DNA of 64,000 bases from Suillus spraguei (lineage: Eukaryota > Basidiomycota > Agaricomycetes > Boletales > Suillaceae): NCBI GenBank assembly GCA_016800925.1, contig JABCPU010000042.1:124001-188000 (forward strand). Direction: 5' to 3'. Under the pieces are notes generated by a model. It was not told the origin of the DNA and did no database searches. It saw nothing but the letters and a program-made list of their open reading frames with translations. Each line of letters starts with the position of its first letter. Position 1 is the stretch's first letter. Position numbers and translations under genes: made by a program. Positions 1-10,483 of the stretch are shown here, piece after piece.

Positions 1-666
1 CTCTCCATCAAACATAGGCAGAGAAGACTAGCCTTTGCCTTAGCTCATCAACACTGGACTGTAGAGGACTGGAAGCGTGTTATATGGTCAGATGAGACCA
101 AAATCAATAGGATTGGGTCAGATGGGAAGGTGTATGTATGGAAAAAGAAGGGAGATGGCCTAACAGACAGAGAGGTTAATGGGACTGTCAAGTTTGGAGG
201 AGGTTCTTTAATGGTATGGGGCTGTATGGGATGGAATGGTGTGGGAATGCTTGCTGAGGTTGAGGGGAAGATGAATGCTGAGCAGTATGTGGACATTTTA
301 AATGACCACTTGCTGCCTAGCTTGGCAGAATCAGGGATTGATGAAGAAGATATCATTTTCCAACAGGATAATGATCCCAAGCACACATCCAGAAGAGCTA
401 GGGAATGGTTTCAAGAACATAACATCAATGTTCTTGACTGGCCAGCACAGTCTCCTGATGTCAATGTCATTGAACATCTCTGGGGAACACTCAAGAAAAA
501 GCTTCAAGCCTATGAAAACCCCCCTAAAGGAGTATGGAAGCTTTGGGAGAGAGTAGCAGTGGAATGGGGGAAGATCACAGCTGAGGATTGCCAGAAATTA
601 ATTGAGAGTACGCCTAGAAGGATAGAGGCAGTAATTAAAGCCAAGGGAGGTCATACAAAATACTAG
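1..666 (+). CDS. Tc1/mariner-family transposase, C-terminal part
   Basis: This is the catalytic DDE domain of a cut-and-paste transposase, which cleaves the transposon ends and joins them into TA sites. The frame is open from base 1, so the N-terminal DNA-binding domain lies outside the window. Visible catalytic residues are the Asp at 91-93 (WSDETK), the Asp at 367-369 (QQDNDPKHTS) and the Glu at 472-474 (NVIEHLWG); the last two are 34 residues apart, the DD34E spacing of Tc1. The C-terminus ends normally at 664-666 with no stop or frameshift in the visible part, so this copy may be fairly young. Later Met codons such as 130 are internal, not the true start. Confidence 0.88.
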   Translation, partial: LSIKHRQRRLAFALAHQHWTVEDWKRVIWSDETKINRIGSDGKVYVWKKKGDGLTDREVNGTVKFGGGSLMVWGCMGWNGVGMLAEVEGKMNAEQYVDILNDHLLPSLAESGIDEEDIIFQQDNDPKHTSRRAREWFQEHNINVLDWPAQSPDVNVIEHLWGTLKKKLQAYENPPKGVWKLWERVAVEWGKITAEDCQKLIESTPRRIEAVIKAKGGHTKY

Positions 667-697
667 AATACCTGGTTATTACTGTAAAATACTTGAG

Positions 698-899
698 TCA
701 AAAAACTGTCCGCATGAGTCACCATTTTGTGAGCCTTGTATCTCCACCATATCTCCACCGATTCCCACGGTGTAGGGCTCAAATGAAAGCCCTGAAGCCA
801 TACTACAATGTGGTATAAGCATGTTTTTGAGGCATTTGTTTGTTCTCACACAATATTATAGATAGTGAAAAATGCCAAAACATGCGGACAGTTTTTTGA
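698..899. repeat. Inverted repeat pair inside Tc1 3' end
   Basis: TCAAAAAACTGTCCGCATG at 698-716 is the exact reverse complement of 881-899. The outer arm is the terminal repeat; the inner arm lies 32 bp after the transposase stop, with a 164-bp spacer. The pair could fold the 3' end of the transcript into a hairpin, or act as a second transposase-binding site of the IR/DR type known in some Tc1 elements. Confidence 0.8.
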
Positions 900-906
900 G
901 CCACTG

Positions 907-2302
907 TAAACCACTGCCTAAACTAGTATGTTAGTCTTGCGCTCTGTCTAGTCTGCTTCACTTGTAAGAACAAGAGCGTTCGACCCTAAAGGGGGATGCC
1001 TATTTAGTATGGTCAAGTTTGAGTCTAACTTATTTGCAAAACAAGCGTTGAAGTCAGCAGTAAGTTGCCGCGGTCAGCGATGATACCGCTGGAACTAGCG
1101 CTGTGCATAGTGGTGCTACTGTCATCGAGATAAAGTCAGTAACAGTTGCGTCTAGCGAGCGATGTTGAGCGGTGGTCTCAGCGGTAGCGGTAAGGTTGCG
1201 AGCGGTGCAAAGAAACAGTAAAGAAGTCCGCGGTACTTTCAGCGGTAAAGTAGCGGAGCATGAGAAGTTCAGTCAAAAGTAACAGTCGAAAGTCCAGCGG
1301 TAACAGAGAACGAGCATGATGTATTAACGAGTGATAAGGGAACTTTAAAGACTATGTCCACTACCAGAGCTAGACAATAATCCTGACCTATAGTACGTGC
1401 AATGGTGTAAAATCAGGTACTGTATCGTGTGGGGTACGCGGTGCTTATATCCTAATTCGTATGTACTCGGAATACTCTAGGTGAGATCAGTAGCGCTCGA
1501 GTGTAGTAACCGCCGTAAGTATACATAGTGCGAGGCGCTGCGACACGAGGCAACATGTAATAACGCTTGCCATGGAATCAGTGATAATGAACAGGAAACA
1601 AACTATGCACCAAATGGAGCTATGTGGATGCGGCAAGGACATGGAAGGACATCAGTTCATAGAACAAGGTGCGGCAGTCGGTATGGTGTGCGGTAAGCGT
1701 AGGATGCCACCGGTACTGCTAAATGGGGTAAGTGTTACGAACTGGGGTGGCGTCACCAGCGACAGTGAGATGACACAGACGGTCTGCTGGGAAGTTCTTC
1801 AATGTCCAGAGGAGGACAAGGTGAAAGTACTAGGAACATGTTCCGAGTACTATCAAGGGTTCAGCCTCAAAGACAAGTCTAAGAGGTTCTATGAGAATAG
1901 AGACTAAGACTAAGGAGTGCTTAGACTTAGAGACGATTCAAGACGACTTAGGTTGGAGACCTAAGCGAAGGATGTTCCAGGTAAAACACAGTAAGATTAA
2001 AGTAAAGTATACAAGCATAATACAACATGCTTAAATAGGTCAATATGTGCACACAGATCAAGAGAGTCGTGAGAATGTAAGTGCATATCCAAAGAAGGAA
2101 GGCAACTATAGTACAGATGCATTGAGCATATGAGTCAGAGTCATGTTATGTAATGTACAAGTAAAGGAGACAAATAGAAGAATGAATAGGGGCATGTACG
2201 ACTGTAACAGTAAGACGGCCATGGACAAGTGGTAACTCCTGTAGATGTGAGATGAGTGTCAAAATATGGGGTTTTAAGCCCAGTGCCAATATGTTCGTTA
2301 CA
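907..2302 (+). mobile_element. Solo LTR family A, 5' truncated by Tc1, with nested LTR
   Basis: Aligns by eye with the family A copies at 2427, 25,817, 33,823 and 38,094 (shared block TCGACCCTAAAGGGGGATGC). It ends GTTCGTTACA at 2302. It lacks the first ~36 bp because Tc1 sits there, and it is interrupted at 1733-2209 by a G1 solo LTR. No internal coding region is attached, so it is a recombination relic. It was itself inserted in a family C LTR whose last ~60 bp follow. Confidence 0.8.
1733..2209 (+). mobile_element. Solo LTR of the G1 Gypsy family
   Basis: Starts TGTTACGAACTGGGG, ends GACTGTAACA, 477 bp, flanked by the perfect 5-bp TSD GTAAG (1728-1732 and 2210-2214). Homologous over its whole length to the two LTRs of the complete Gypsy element at 9983-17,517, in the same orientation. 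It lies within the family A LTR at 907-2302. Confidence 0.92.
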
Positions 2303-2364
2303 CCAGATGGAAGTAGGATCGATCTGATCTGATCTGATCTGAGATCAGAAGTATGGTGTATGAC
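2303..2364 (+). repeat. 3' end fragment of LTR family C
   Basis: The stretch GGAAGTAGGATCGATC through a (GATCT)n run to GTATATGACA-like sequence matches the end of family C LTRs at 44,130-44,189 and 26,793-26,852. It is the right-hand remainder of the family C LTR into which the preceding family A LTR inserted. The other part would lie left of the window. Confidence 0.7.
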
Positions 2365-2426
2365 ACCATCCAGCTAGTCACTGAAACTCATGTAGCATCC
2401 AGCAATGGTTTTTGTGTGCAAACCGA

Positions 2427-3358
2427 TGTATAGATACAACCTAACCTGGGCTGTAGATAAACTACCTCCTAAGTTAGTATGTGAGTCTTGCGCTCCATCT
2501 AGTCTGCTTCACTTGCGAAACAAGAGCGTTCGACCCTAAAGGGGGATGCCTGTTAGTATGGTCAAGTTCGAGTCAAACCAATGTGTGAATGTAGCATCAT
2601 AGTCAGCGGTGATGCTGCCGGAACTAGCGTCGTATGTAGCGGTGCTACCGTGGTTGAGATAAAGTCAGTAACAGTTGCATCAAGCAAGCGATGATATCAG
2701 CGGTAGCGGTAAGGTTGCAAGTGGTGCAAAGAAACAGTAAAGAAGACCGCGGTACTTTCAGCGGTAAAGTAGCGGTGCGTGAGAAGTTCAGTCAAAGTAG
2801 CAGTCAAAAGTCCAGTGGTATGCCAGCAGTAATGGAGAATGAGTGTGATTGATTAACGAGCAATAAGGAAACTTTAAAGACTAAGTCTACTACTGGGTAA
2901 TTCCAGAGCTAGACAATAATCCTGACCTATAGTACGTGCAATGGGGTAAAATCAGGTACTGTATCGTGCGGGGTACGTGGTGCTTATATCCTAAATCATA
3001 TGTATTCAGAATACTCTAGGTGAGATTAGTAGCGCTCGAGTGTAGTAACCACCATATGTAAACATAGTGTGAGGTGCTGCGGCACGAGGCAACATGTAAT
3101 AAGGCTTGCCGTGGAATCAGTGATAACGAACATAAAATAAACAATGCACCAAATGGAGCTATGCGGACGTGGCAAGGACATGGAAGGACATCGGTACGTG
3201 GAACAAGGTGCGGTAGTTGGTATGGTGTGCAGTAAGCATGGGATGCCGCCGGTAATGCTAAAGGGGTAAGATGGCCATGGGCAAGTGGTAACTCCTATAG
3301 ACGTGAGATGAGTGTCAAAAGGTAGGGTTTTAAGCCTAGTGCCAATATGTTCATTACA
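2427..3358 (+). mobile_element. Solo LTR family A
   Basis: Starts TGTATAGATACAACC, ends TTCATTACA, 932 bp. Flanks are CCGA (2423-2426) and CCAA (3359-3362), a 4-bp TSD with one G/A transition at a CpG. It is inserted in the decayed reverse transcriptase region that continues to the right. ORFs inside it are not genes. Confidence 0.85.
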
Positions 3359-3369
3359 CCAACGCAATT

Positions 3370-5640
3370 CAACCACTAACTCAGTCTTTTGTGAGCTGGT
3401 AGTGTAACTTGCATGGCATTAGGATCAACATCAAAACCAATGACAGTTAGAGGAGAGCCGAAGACCTGCTTTGCAGGAAAGAAGCATTCATAAGGTTTGT
3501 AGTATAAAACATGACCGGAGACTTCAAAAGAGAATGAGTCGTCCATATATGTTTTGAGAGCATCGATTAGAATGCAATGAATGACAATTTAAGCCACAAG
3601 AGACATGAATGAGATCCAAATTTTAGGGGATCCCTGTCCCCCAAAGTTGTTGTTTCTATCAACATGACGCTGTCCATGAATGGTCAAAATTTGTTTGACC
3701 TGCCACAGGGGATGCACATCGGATTTGAATAAGATTAGGTTAACATTAGGGTGTTGTTCACAAAAGCGAAGTAATGAAGCTCCAAGGGAGTGCAGACCGT
3801 CCAGCTTAGTGCCTTTGATGGAATCATGATCAATCATGGAGTTAAGCAAGTAATCACCCGCTGTGTGATCAACCACCAGTCAAAGTTTGTCAGAATGCAG
3901 CTTTGGTACAGTATACATTGGGACACTGTACATTCCTGGGAGAAGTTTTGTTCCAAAACTCTCAGATACACAACCCAACCATATTTCTTCCTGTATTTGG
4001 TCTTTGATAAATTGAAGCTGTGCATCATTTTGGTACAGGTGTGATTTGAGTTGTCGTTGATGGAAGGATATGAGTCATCAGAAGTATTAGCCCATGGCCA
4101 GAAACCCTGACGCAAAGCTTGACAAACAGATTTGACAAATGGTTGGTTTGGATGATCAATGAAAAATTCTTCAAACTTGACAACATTGATTGGTGTGACA
4201 ATGCAAAACAAATCAGGACATCAAGCAATAGTCTGAGCAGCATCACTGGTATTACAGATCTCGTTTAAAAGAGGAATGATTACCGGTTCTGCATATTCAG
4301 TTGAACATGCCATTGGACTAAATGAAAGATCCATAGGTGACCAAATAAGTCCTCATCTGTGATGTGGACGTTTCAAAGGTCACTCAAGCAGACTTGGACT
4401 TTGACTCCTCAAAATGAAATGCTTTGTTTCCGTGTGCCATCAGGCACATAACCTGCCATCCTGCACGTGGGAACAGACATGGGCATATTGTCATGTACTT
4501 GCACTTTGTGTGCACTCTCTGGAGTTCCATCCTTGACAGGGTTCACGTCAACTGAAGGTTGTTTTGTCCCGTGCAAGTGCACCGGGCTTAGACACCTTGT
4601 CATCATCATACTGTCTGCCGTCAAATTGGAAATGGGACTCATGGATGTCAGTAAAGGCTGCAAAGTCCAAGAGTTCAACTCTTCTGGAATTTGCAGCCTT
4701 ATTTCTGATGGCTTTATCAAATTGAATAATTATTTCATGTGATCTTTCAAGTGAGCGATTGGATTTGTCATTGATATATTCTGCATAGATGGCAAGTTCA
4801 TCCTCTCTATGAGGGAAGGCGAACTTGATTGTGCATGCTGCTCTGTTCCAAGCTGCTTGCCACTGAGCTGCCATTGTGATTTTCTTCGACACTGTCTCTG
4901 TTGTTCCTGAAAACTTAATTTCAATATCTCTGATTGTCTTGGTGCATTTGTCAATGGTATGGGATGAGGAGATGATGGAGTGCACGGCATCAAGGTTGAC
5001 ACATTTCCTGGAGACGATCTCAGACCATCCAGATTCATGAAATTCTGGGCTACATCTGTGGTACATGAGTCGGCGGCATACTTCTTTTGGATCTTGTGAC
5101 CAATTGAGGAGGACCTCATTAGTGCACATGAGGTTGGCAGAGAGTTGACCGCCTTTGAATGATTTTTTGGTGTGTTCAAGATAGTCGAAATCAAGTTTGC
5201 ATCGCTTTCGAGCAGGTTCCCTTTGCTCAATGCTTTGCTCCCTTGGAAGTTCATCCTGTCTAGGAGTGATGGAGTTCCTATCCTCGGACTGTCTAATATC
5301 AGGTCCTCTTCTTCAAGCATGTCAAAATAAATATGGAGACACGATAAAAGACTTGGCTTGATCTGTGGCTTCATTAGAGGATGTTGAGACAATCTTTCTG
5401 ATAGTGACATAGGCTTCTTGTTTTGTGATAAAGGAATGTTTGTATTCATTGACAATGTTGAGGCATTTCTCCACCAACTCTTGTTGAGATATAGTCTGTC
5501 CTCCAACATTGCCTTCAGACGAAGTCCCCAGTCTTTCTGGTCCTGTAAGTGACACTTGTGTGCTTGATAATGCATGTTGTGAATTTGTCATGGAGGTACA
5601 ACTGAATTTGAGTGGAACACAAGAATTCAATTTGTAGCTT
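3370..5640 (-). pseudogene. Decayed retroelement: capsid/CCHC-side ORF plus reverse transcriptase
   Basis: Several minus-strand frames read as one degraded retroelement. From 5630 leftwards there is an N-terminal region, then a frame (4548-5129 and upstream) with NWSQDPKEVCRRLMYHRC and SRRVELLDFAAF, then 4140-4211 (HPNQPFVKSVCQALRQGFWP), then 3589-3876 with a reverse transcriptase-like segment (DHTAGDYLLNSM, LILFKSDV, NNNFGGQGSPKIWISF) and finally VIGFDVDPNAMQVTLP near 3420. From memory these motifs belong to a reverse transcriptase family that is expanded in basidiomycetes and may be DIRS-like (tyrosine recombinase type); no recombinase is seen here, so the class is tentative. Frames change several times. 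The frame jumps from FKSDV directly to HPLWQ, which suggests loss of a short stretch of the RT core. Two introns may account for some of the breaks, but not all. Confidence 0.6.
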
Positions 5641-6204
5641 TAATTTATGGTGCAGCATGAGCGCAAGCAGACGTGCTCAACACTAGTGGCAGTCAAGACC
5701 AAAAGACTAAAGTCCAAGGTCAGTGCCACTAGTGTTTAGGAGACTGTCACAGGCGTACATCATGACTGGTGACAAATATACACACAGACCATGACTCGGC
5801 CAGAGCCGAGTGTGAGCACTGATTCAACTTGTTTAAACTTATTAAAACTCAATGAATGCTGTTTTATTTTACTACCATAGCGACTTCCACTTCTTTTTAT
5901 TGTGGGTCTTGAATTCCATTCACCCTGCTGTGTTGCTGCACATTCATAGCTTGATCTCCTGTTTAGCTGTTCTTTCATTACTACTATGGTGAGTAGTGTG
6001 TTATATATTTAGAATTAATTAATAACTCTAGTTTGTTCAAATCTGAGTTCCCAAATGGACTGTTATAACATTACTAATTACTGGATGACTTTCTGTAGGC
6101 AAAATAATCCAGAATAGAATATACTGGAGTCTCAAAAATATTACCAATACTGCTGATATGTGAATGTATACTGAAATAATCCCCTGTATGCTCATTCAAT
6201 CAAA
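5641..6204. other. No gene seen; contains a dispersed ~75-bp repeat
   Basis: Mostly AT-rich sequence with no convincing ORF. 5898-5970 (core AATTCCATTCACCCTGCTGT) resembles 47,346-47,408 and, inverted, 47,704-47,745 next to the aspartic protease genes. The 6000-6200 part may be the decayed upstream part of the hAT element. Confidence 0.5.
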
Positions 6205-6786
6205 TTTAGTCTGCAATCACCCTCCTATCCATTGTTCCTCACACCGCTGATGTCGAACACCTCTTCTCGGACATGGGTAGCACTCAGTCTCCAAAGCATT
6301 GCAATCTCTCGGTAGACACATTTGAAGCACTGGCAAAGATTTGAGCGAATCTTTGTTACCATACTCAGCAGAAGGCCGTGGCTAACGGAAAGCCAACTCA
6401 TCGACATCATGTGCACATGCATACTGGTGCCCAGCTGGGCATTAATGTTGATGTAGCTGCTGATCTAGAAGCCAATTTTTGCGTGGGCACCACCACTCGC
6501 ACCTCAGACTCAGAATGTCGATGACGATCTTGCAGGTCCTGAATCAATATCACTTGATGAGATTGACACAGCATTTGCCCTGCTGGAACACAAAAAAGAT
6601 GAAATGGAACAAGTACTTACTGTTGGGTTGGATGAAGTGTTGGAAGGTCAAGTTTATGATTTTGTGGAGTTGGAGCATGTTGACCAAGGTCTTCTACCAA
6701 AATCCATTGATGACAAGATCATGGTAGTTTATCAAAGCTCACAAGACAATGGACAGTGGGATGTGGACATGCTGATGCTCTTCTGA
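6205..6786 (+). pseudogene. hAT transposase C-terminal remnant
   Basis: The plus-strand frame from 6211 reads SAITLLSIVPHTADVEHLFS followed by DMGSTQSPKHCNLSVDTFEA, the pattern of the hAT C-terminal dimerisation domain (compare the SVVP...ERLFS motif of hAT transposases). A TGA interrupts it at about 6343 (AKI*ANLCYHT) and another at about 6520. Coding resumes in a second frame with DEIDTAFALLEHKKDEMEQV and VYDFVELEHVDQGLLPKSID to the stop near 6785. The RNase H-like catalytic core is absent, so this is an inactive tail. No terminal repeats or 8-bp TSD were found. Confidence 0.72.
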
Positions 6787-7005
6787 TGGTGTTTCTTAGT
6801 GATGATTACCATACATTGTCATATACATAGCCTTGTAGCACTTTGAGAATTCTGCCAGGTGGCAGAAGTGGTGATTCTGCCACTTCTGCCAGTTGTGCTG
6901 GCACAATTTGATGCAAATAGTTCTGCCCACAGCACTATTTGCAGCCCAGCAGCTGCTTCTTGACAAAGACGAGGCTGAACATTTCAGTGATGATGAGAGA
7001 CTTAC

Positions 7006-7722
7006 TGTCATATACCATACTTCTGATCTCAGATCCAATCAGATCAGATCGATCCTACTTCCGTCTGGTCCACAGATCCTGTCCAGATCACCCATCTGAA
7101 AGTCCCTCTCTCTCGCACTCTAACTCCCTTGTTGACATCTGCATCTACTCCTTTCGGCAATCCTCCTGTCTCTGGTATTCTGGCTGTGTATATTTCCTTC
7201 CTGCTTACTGATCTGCTGTGCATTAACTAATAGACTTCCGTTATACATCATACATAGCCCTTGGTCCCAGACTCATTGATTATCCGTGCTAGTTACTTAC
7301 AGTATATAAACCACTTGTAAATCTCTGTAGAACCTTAGTTTGAATATCATCTTAGATTCTGCTTATTCTGTTTCTCTGGACTTGAGTTACTTCTAGCTCT
7401 AGTCATCTTCCGAGACTTAGGATTGATTCTGATAGTCTATATCTCCAACTCTACCCTCAGGTAGTCTACCTCTGTTAGTTTCTAGTTAGGAACTCCTTCT
7501 GAGACTAGCCTTATTCCTCGTTCCATCTCCACGTTCCAGATAACCTTCAGACATGTCATATCTGATACCTTCGGACTTCTGGATCCATCATGTGACCACA
7601 TTCAGACCTTCGGATGTATACCTATCCTCTGAAATAAGGGGCATTACTCAAGAAAGGGGCACAGTGCATGAACTGAGGCCAAAGCCCTTCGGATCTTTTA
7701 CCCTTCGAGTATGGTCTTAACA
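7006..7722 (-). mobile_element. Solo LTR family C
   Basis: Reads TGTCATATACC...GTCTTAACA on the plus strand, 717 bp, the reverse orientation to the copies at 23,476, 25,118 and 43,432. Flanked by CTTAC (7001-7005) and CTTAT (7723-7727), a 5-bp TSD with one C/T change. No coding region. Confidence 0.88.
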
Positions 7723-8264
7723 CTTATGGTGCTTGCTGCCACTATCATTGCCAGGAGTGAGGTATCACAGATAGAATGTCAGAAGTGACAGGAAATCGAT
7801 ACTACTAGGTTGCACTGGGCGAGATTGGAGGCACTGGTGGCATACAGGTCAGGTAGGCACTCCATTAGTGGGCACTTAGAATCACCTAGATAGTGGTGGG
7901 AGAGAAAGACTTTAGCGTACTTGACGAAAAGTTGAAATGTACCTCAGTATTACTGTGCGAGGTGCCGCATTGTGTGACATGCATCTCAAGCAAGGCTGAT
8001 TAAGTCAGCAGATATCACTGGCGTTAGTGGCCTAAAATGGATATAAGTCATCTGTAAAGTCTATTGGGGGGGGGGGGGTAGATGACACATGGTTATGAAC
8101 TGACTGTAAATGAACAGTGGCATCGCAGCACACCTGCCTAATAAGGGTAAATATATGATATTATTTTCTAATCAGAATATTTCAGCCTATGGAAAGTCAT
8201 CCACTATGTAATTAACATGTACACAACTAACCCACAGTCTCACTAGACAAACCCAATATCCCCC
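7723..8264. other. No gene seen; G13 homopolymer
   Basis: No convincing ORF. A run of 13 G at 8066-8078 is the only notable feature. The last part (8160-8264) is AT-rich and would hold the promoter of the following galectin-like ORF. Confidence 0.45.
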
Positions 8265-8984
8265 ATGTCAAGCAGCTACACCCTCGATATCGGAGAAGAT
8301 GTTTATATCAGGGACGGTGACATCACAGCTGATGGAATCATTGTGTTCTGGCCTGATTCATATGACCAGACACCAGACTTGATGCATGGGATCGACCATA
8401 CTAACCTGAATCTTCAGGACAACAATAAGAACTTGCTCCTTCATATCAGTTTTTGCTGCCCCGAGAATGCAATTGTGTTCAACACTAAGAGGGCTGGGGT
8501 CAGCTGGGGCCCGGAGGAGCGTGTCCCACTGGATGGCAATATTTCGACGCCTGCCAGTCGGACTGCCATCATGATATTTGATTTCAACAGTCACTACCAT
8601 ATCCTCCTCAACTACAGAACTATACACTCCTATAAGAAGAGACTCCCCGGAAATGTGAGGAGTGTCTCCTACCGCGTTAATGATCCAGGGCAAAACCCCA
8701 TCTTCAGCAAATGTATACACATAGTCACGTACAGTTCCATGGAACTCATCATGGACCAGCTGTATTCTTTGGGATCTTTGATCTTGAACAGCATATACGG
8801 CTACTACACTATTTCTCCACTTACAGTAAGCTACAAATGTGTTGAGGGTAACCTTGTTGCTGAAAATAAAGAGGTATGGTTGGCCACTGGGAAGACTGGG
8901 AGAGGCGAGCAGAAGGTCCGTCTATTATTCCCTGCCCTGTTCCTGCAGGTGTTAAGCTCCAGTATAGTGGCAAGTGGGAGGTGA
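8265..8984 (+). CDS. Galectin-like beta-galactoside-binding protein
   Basis: A 239-residue ORF whose residues ~55-160 have the galectin fold signature. LLLHISF (~59), ENAIVFNT (~68), WGPEERVPLDG (~81) and LLNYRTIHSYKKR (~111) line up with fungal galectins such as those of Coprinopsis, which are soluble lectins without a signal peptide, often made in fruiting bodies as defence proteins. The binding residues His, Asn, Trp, Glu and Arg are present in order, but the usual Arg after HIS-(I/F) is Cys: two consecutive TGC codons (8454-8459) stand where R/R is expected. Both would be CpG transitions from CGC. The last ~70 residues have no galectin match and include GTAAGC at 8826, so an intron or an earlier end is possible. 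The start gives the longest frame; upstream TA-rich sequence fits a promoter. Confidence 0.7.
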   Translation: MSSSYTLDIGEDVYIRDGDITADGIIVFWPDSYDQTPDLMHGIDHTNLNLQDNNKNLLLHISFCCPENAIVFNTKRAGVSWGPEERVPLDGNISTPASRTAIMIFDFNSHYHILLNYRTIHSYKKRLPGNVRSVSYRVNDPGQNPIFSKCIHIVTYSSMELIMDQLYSLGSLILNSIYGYYTISPLTVSYKCVEGNLVAENKEVWLATGKTGRGEQKVRLLFPALFLQVLSSSIVASGR

Positions 8985-9755
8985 TAGAGACTGGCAGGGC
9001 ATAGCATGGGTCAAGAATGCAAACCACGACTGGTACATCAGATTATCCCAGGATCATAAAAGTGTTACCTCAGGATTATCTATTATCATGGGTACAGCGT
9101 CCTAAAGTCCACTTCCAATGTGGAAGATCACCAAGTCAGGAAATGAGTGTATGTAAGTGGGTTGTTGATTGCCATATGCCTAGCTTACATAGTGTCTCTC
9201 CGCCAGCATTTGCTCTGAGTTTGGAAACCTGTGTTGGACACTAGAGGAAAAGGGAAAGGTAGGTCAAACATTTCCTTCCAGTTCATTTGGAGAGATCTTG
9301 ACTACTCAACCTAGATCAAATTGCAGATACTGGAGCCGGGAAATAGTTCACAGCTTTGGGAATTGAAAGAATTTCCAAAGTAGTGAATGCTAGGTGTCCT
9401 TGTTGTTGGTGTGATAGTGAATCTATCAGCTGAACTTCATATATTTGAGAATTGTACACTAAGGGTTGAAGTAGGTAGGTAGGACATCTGGATATGACAG
9501 TCACTTGCATTGACAAAAGGCAGATCTGCTTAATGAACATTCATTCACGTTTGTTGGTGGTAGTCTAGCAATAAGTACTCCAGAGTCTAGACCGTGACTG
9601 TACTACAATAACTTCAGTGGATGTAACTAGAGGCTAACCCTACTAATCCTAACCATACCCAAACCAACTGCAAACCCCATTTATCTGTAGCGAATACACG
9701 AGCTCAGTGGACTTAATGGAAGTCATTAGATATAGTAGTACCTGCATCAAGTACA
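8985..9755. other. No gene seen
   Basis: No ORF with recognisable content on either strand. It separates the galectin-like ORF from the nested LTR stack. Confidence 0.4.
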
Positions 9756-9982
9756 CGAGTGTAAGAAGCACTAAGGCTCCGGCTGCAAGTTTTTGTAGGG
9801 TGTGGGATCTGCTATAATAAGAACACGCTGAATAGTTAGACAAGTCGTTAGTGATAATTAGGCGATAAGGAGAGCTATAATTCTGTAGTGATTACCAATC
9901 GGCTGATGCCGGAAAGTGCCGTTTCGACACTTACCTCTACCACCATCAGCATCAATGCACTGCCAAGTCAGTCAGCACGGAC

Positions 9983-10450
9983 TGTTACAAACTGGGATGG
10001 CGTCACCAGCGACAGTGAAAAGACACAGACGGTCTGCTGGGAGTTCTTGCAATGTCCAGAAGAGGACAAGGTAAAAGTACAAGGAACACGTTCCGAATAC
10101 GATCAAGGGTTCAGCCTCAAAGACAAGTCTAAGAGGTATCCACGAGAATAGAGACTAAGGCTAAGGAGTGCTTAGACTTAGAGACGATTTCAAGACGACT
10201 TAGGTTGGAGACCTAAGCGAAGGAGATTCCAGGTAAAACCCAGTAAGATTAAAGTAGGGAATCTACTACAAGTACACTGTGCTTAAATAAGCCAATATGT
10301 GCGCACAGACCAGATAACCGTGAGAATGTAAATGCGTATCCTGAATAAGGAAGGCATGTATCATACAGATGCATTGAGCATATGAGTCAGAGTCACGTTA
10401 CGTAATATACAAGGTAAATGAAATGAATAGGGGCACGTATGATTGTAACA
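9983..10450 (-). repeat. 3' LTR of Gypsy G1
   Basis: 468 bp, TGTTACAAACTGGG to ATTGTAACA on the plus strand. Same length as the other LTR and different at 8 positions, all CpG transitions (about 98.3% identity). Confidence 0.95.
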
Positions 10451-10483
10451 TTACCCCCGTATTATACTGAAAGTCACCGACTT

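Larger units (their letters stand above)
1..906 (+). mobile_element. Tc1/mariner transposon, 3' part (left end outside window)
   Basis: The segment holds the end of a DD34E transposase frame and a 3' terminal inverted repeat. The outer repeat (881-906, CATGCGGACAGTTTTTTGAG followed by CCACTG) is followed by a TA at 907-908, the usual Tc1 target dinucleotide. A 19-bp inverted copy of the repeat core lies inside at 698-716. The sequence directly after the TA matches the interior of LTR family A (compare 25,845 on), so the transposon jumped into a TA of that LTR; the first ~36 bp of the LTR and the 5' end of the transposon are off the window. Confidence 0.85.

Noticed and set aside
1572..1907. 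ORFs within family A and G1 LTRs (also at 3026, 9888, 26,515 and 34,484)
   Set aside because: The same frames recur in every LTR copy, are broken differently in each, and span LTR-LTR insertion junctions.
2319..2345. GATCT repeats as a satellite or operator array
   Set aside because: They are part of the family C LTR end and vary among copies by simple slippage.
8066..8078. G13 run as a G-quadruplex or regulatory site
   Set aside because: A single homopolymer without a G-tract pattern; more likely a slippage tract of uncertain true length.
9983..10450. RIP-like TpCpG mutation as the cause of LTR divergence
   Set aside because: Only two of the eight CpG transitions have a preceding T on the mutated strand, so a general CpG process fits better.
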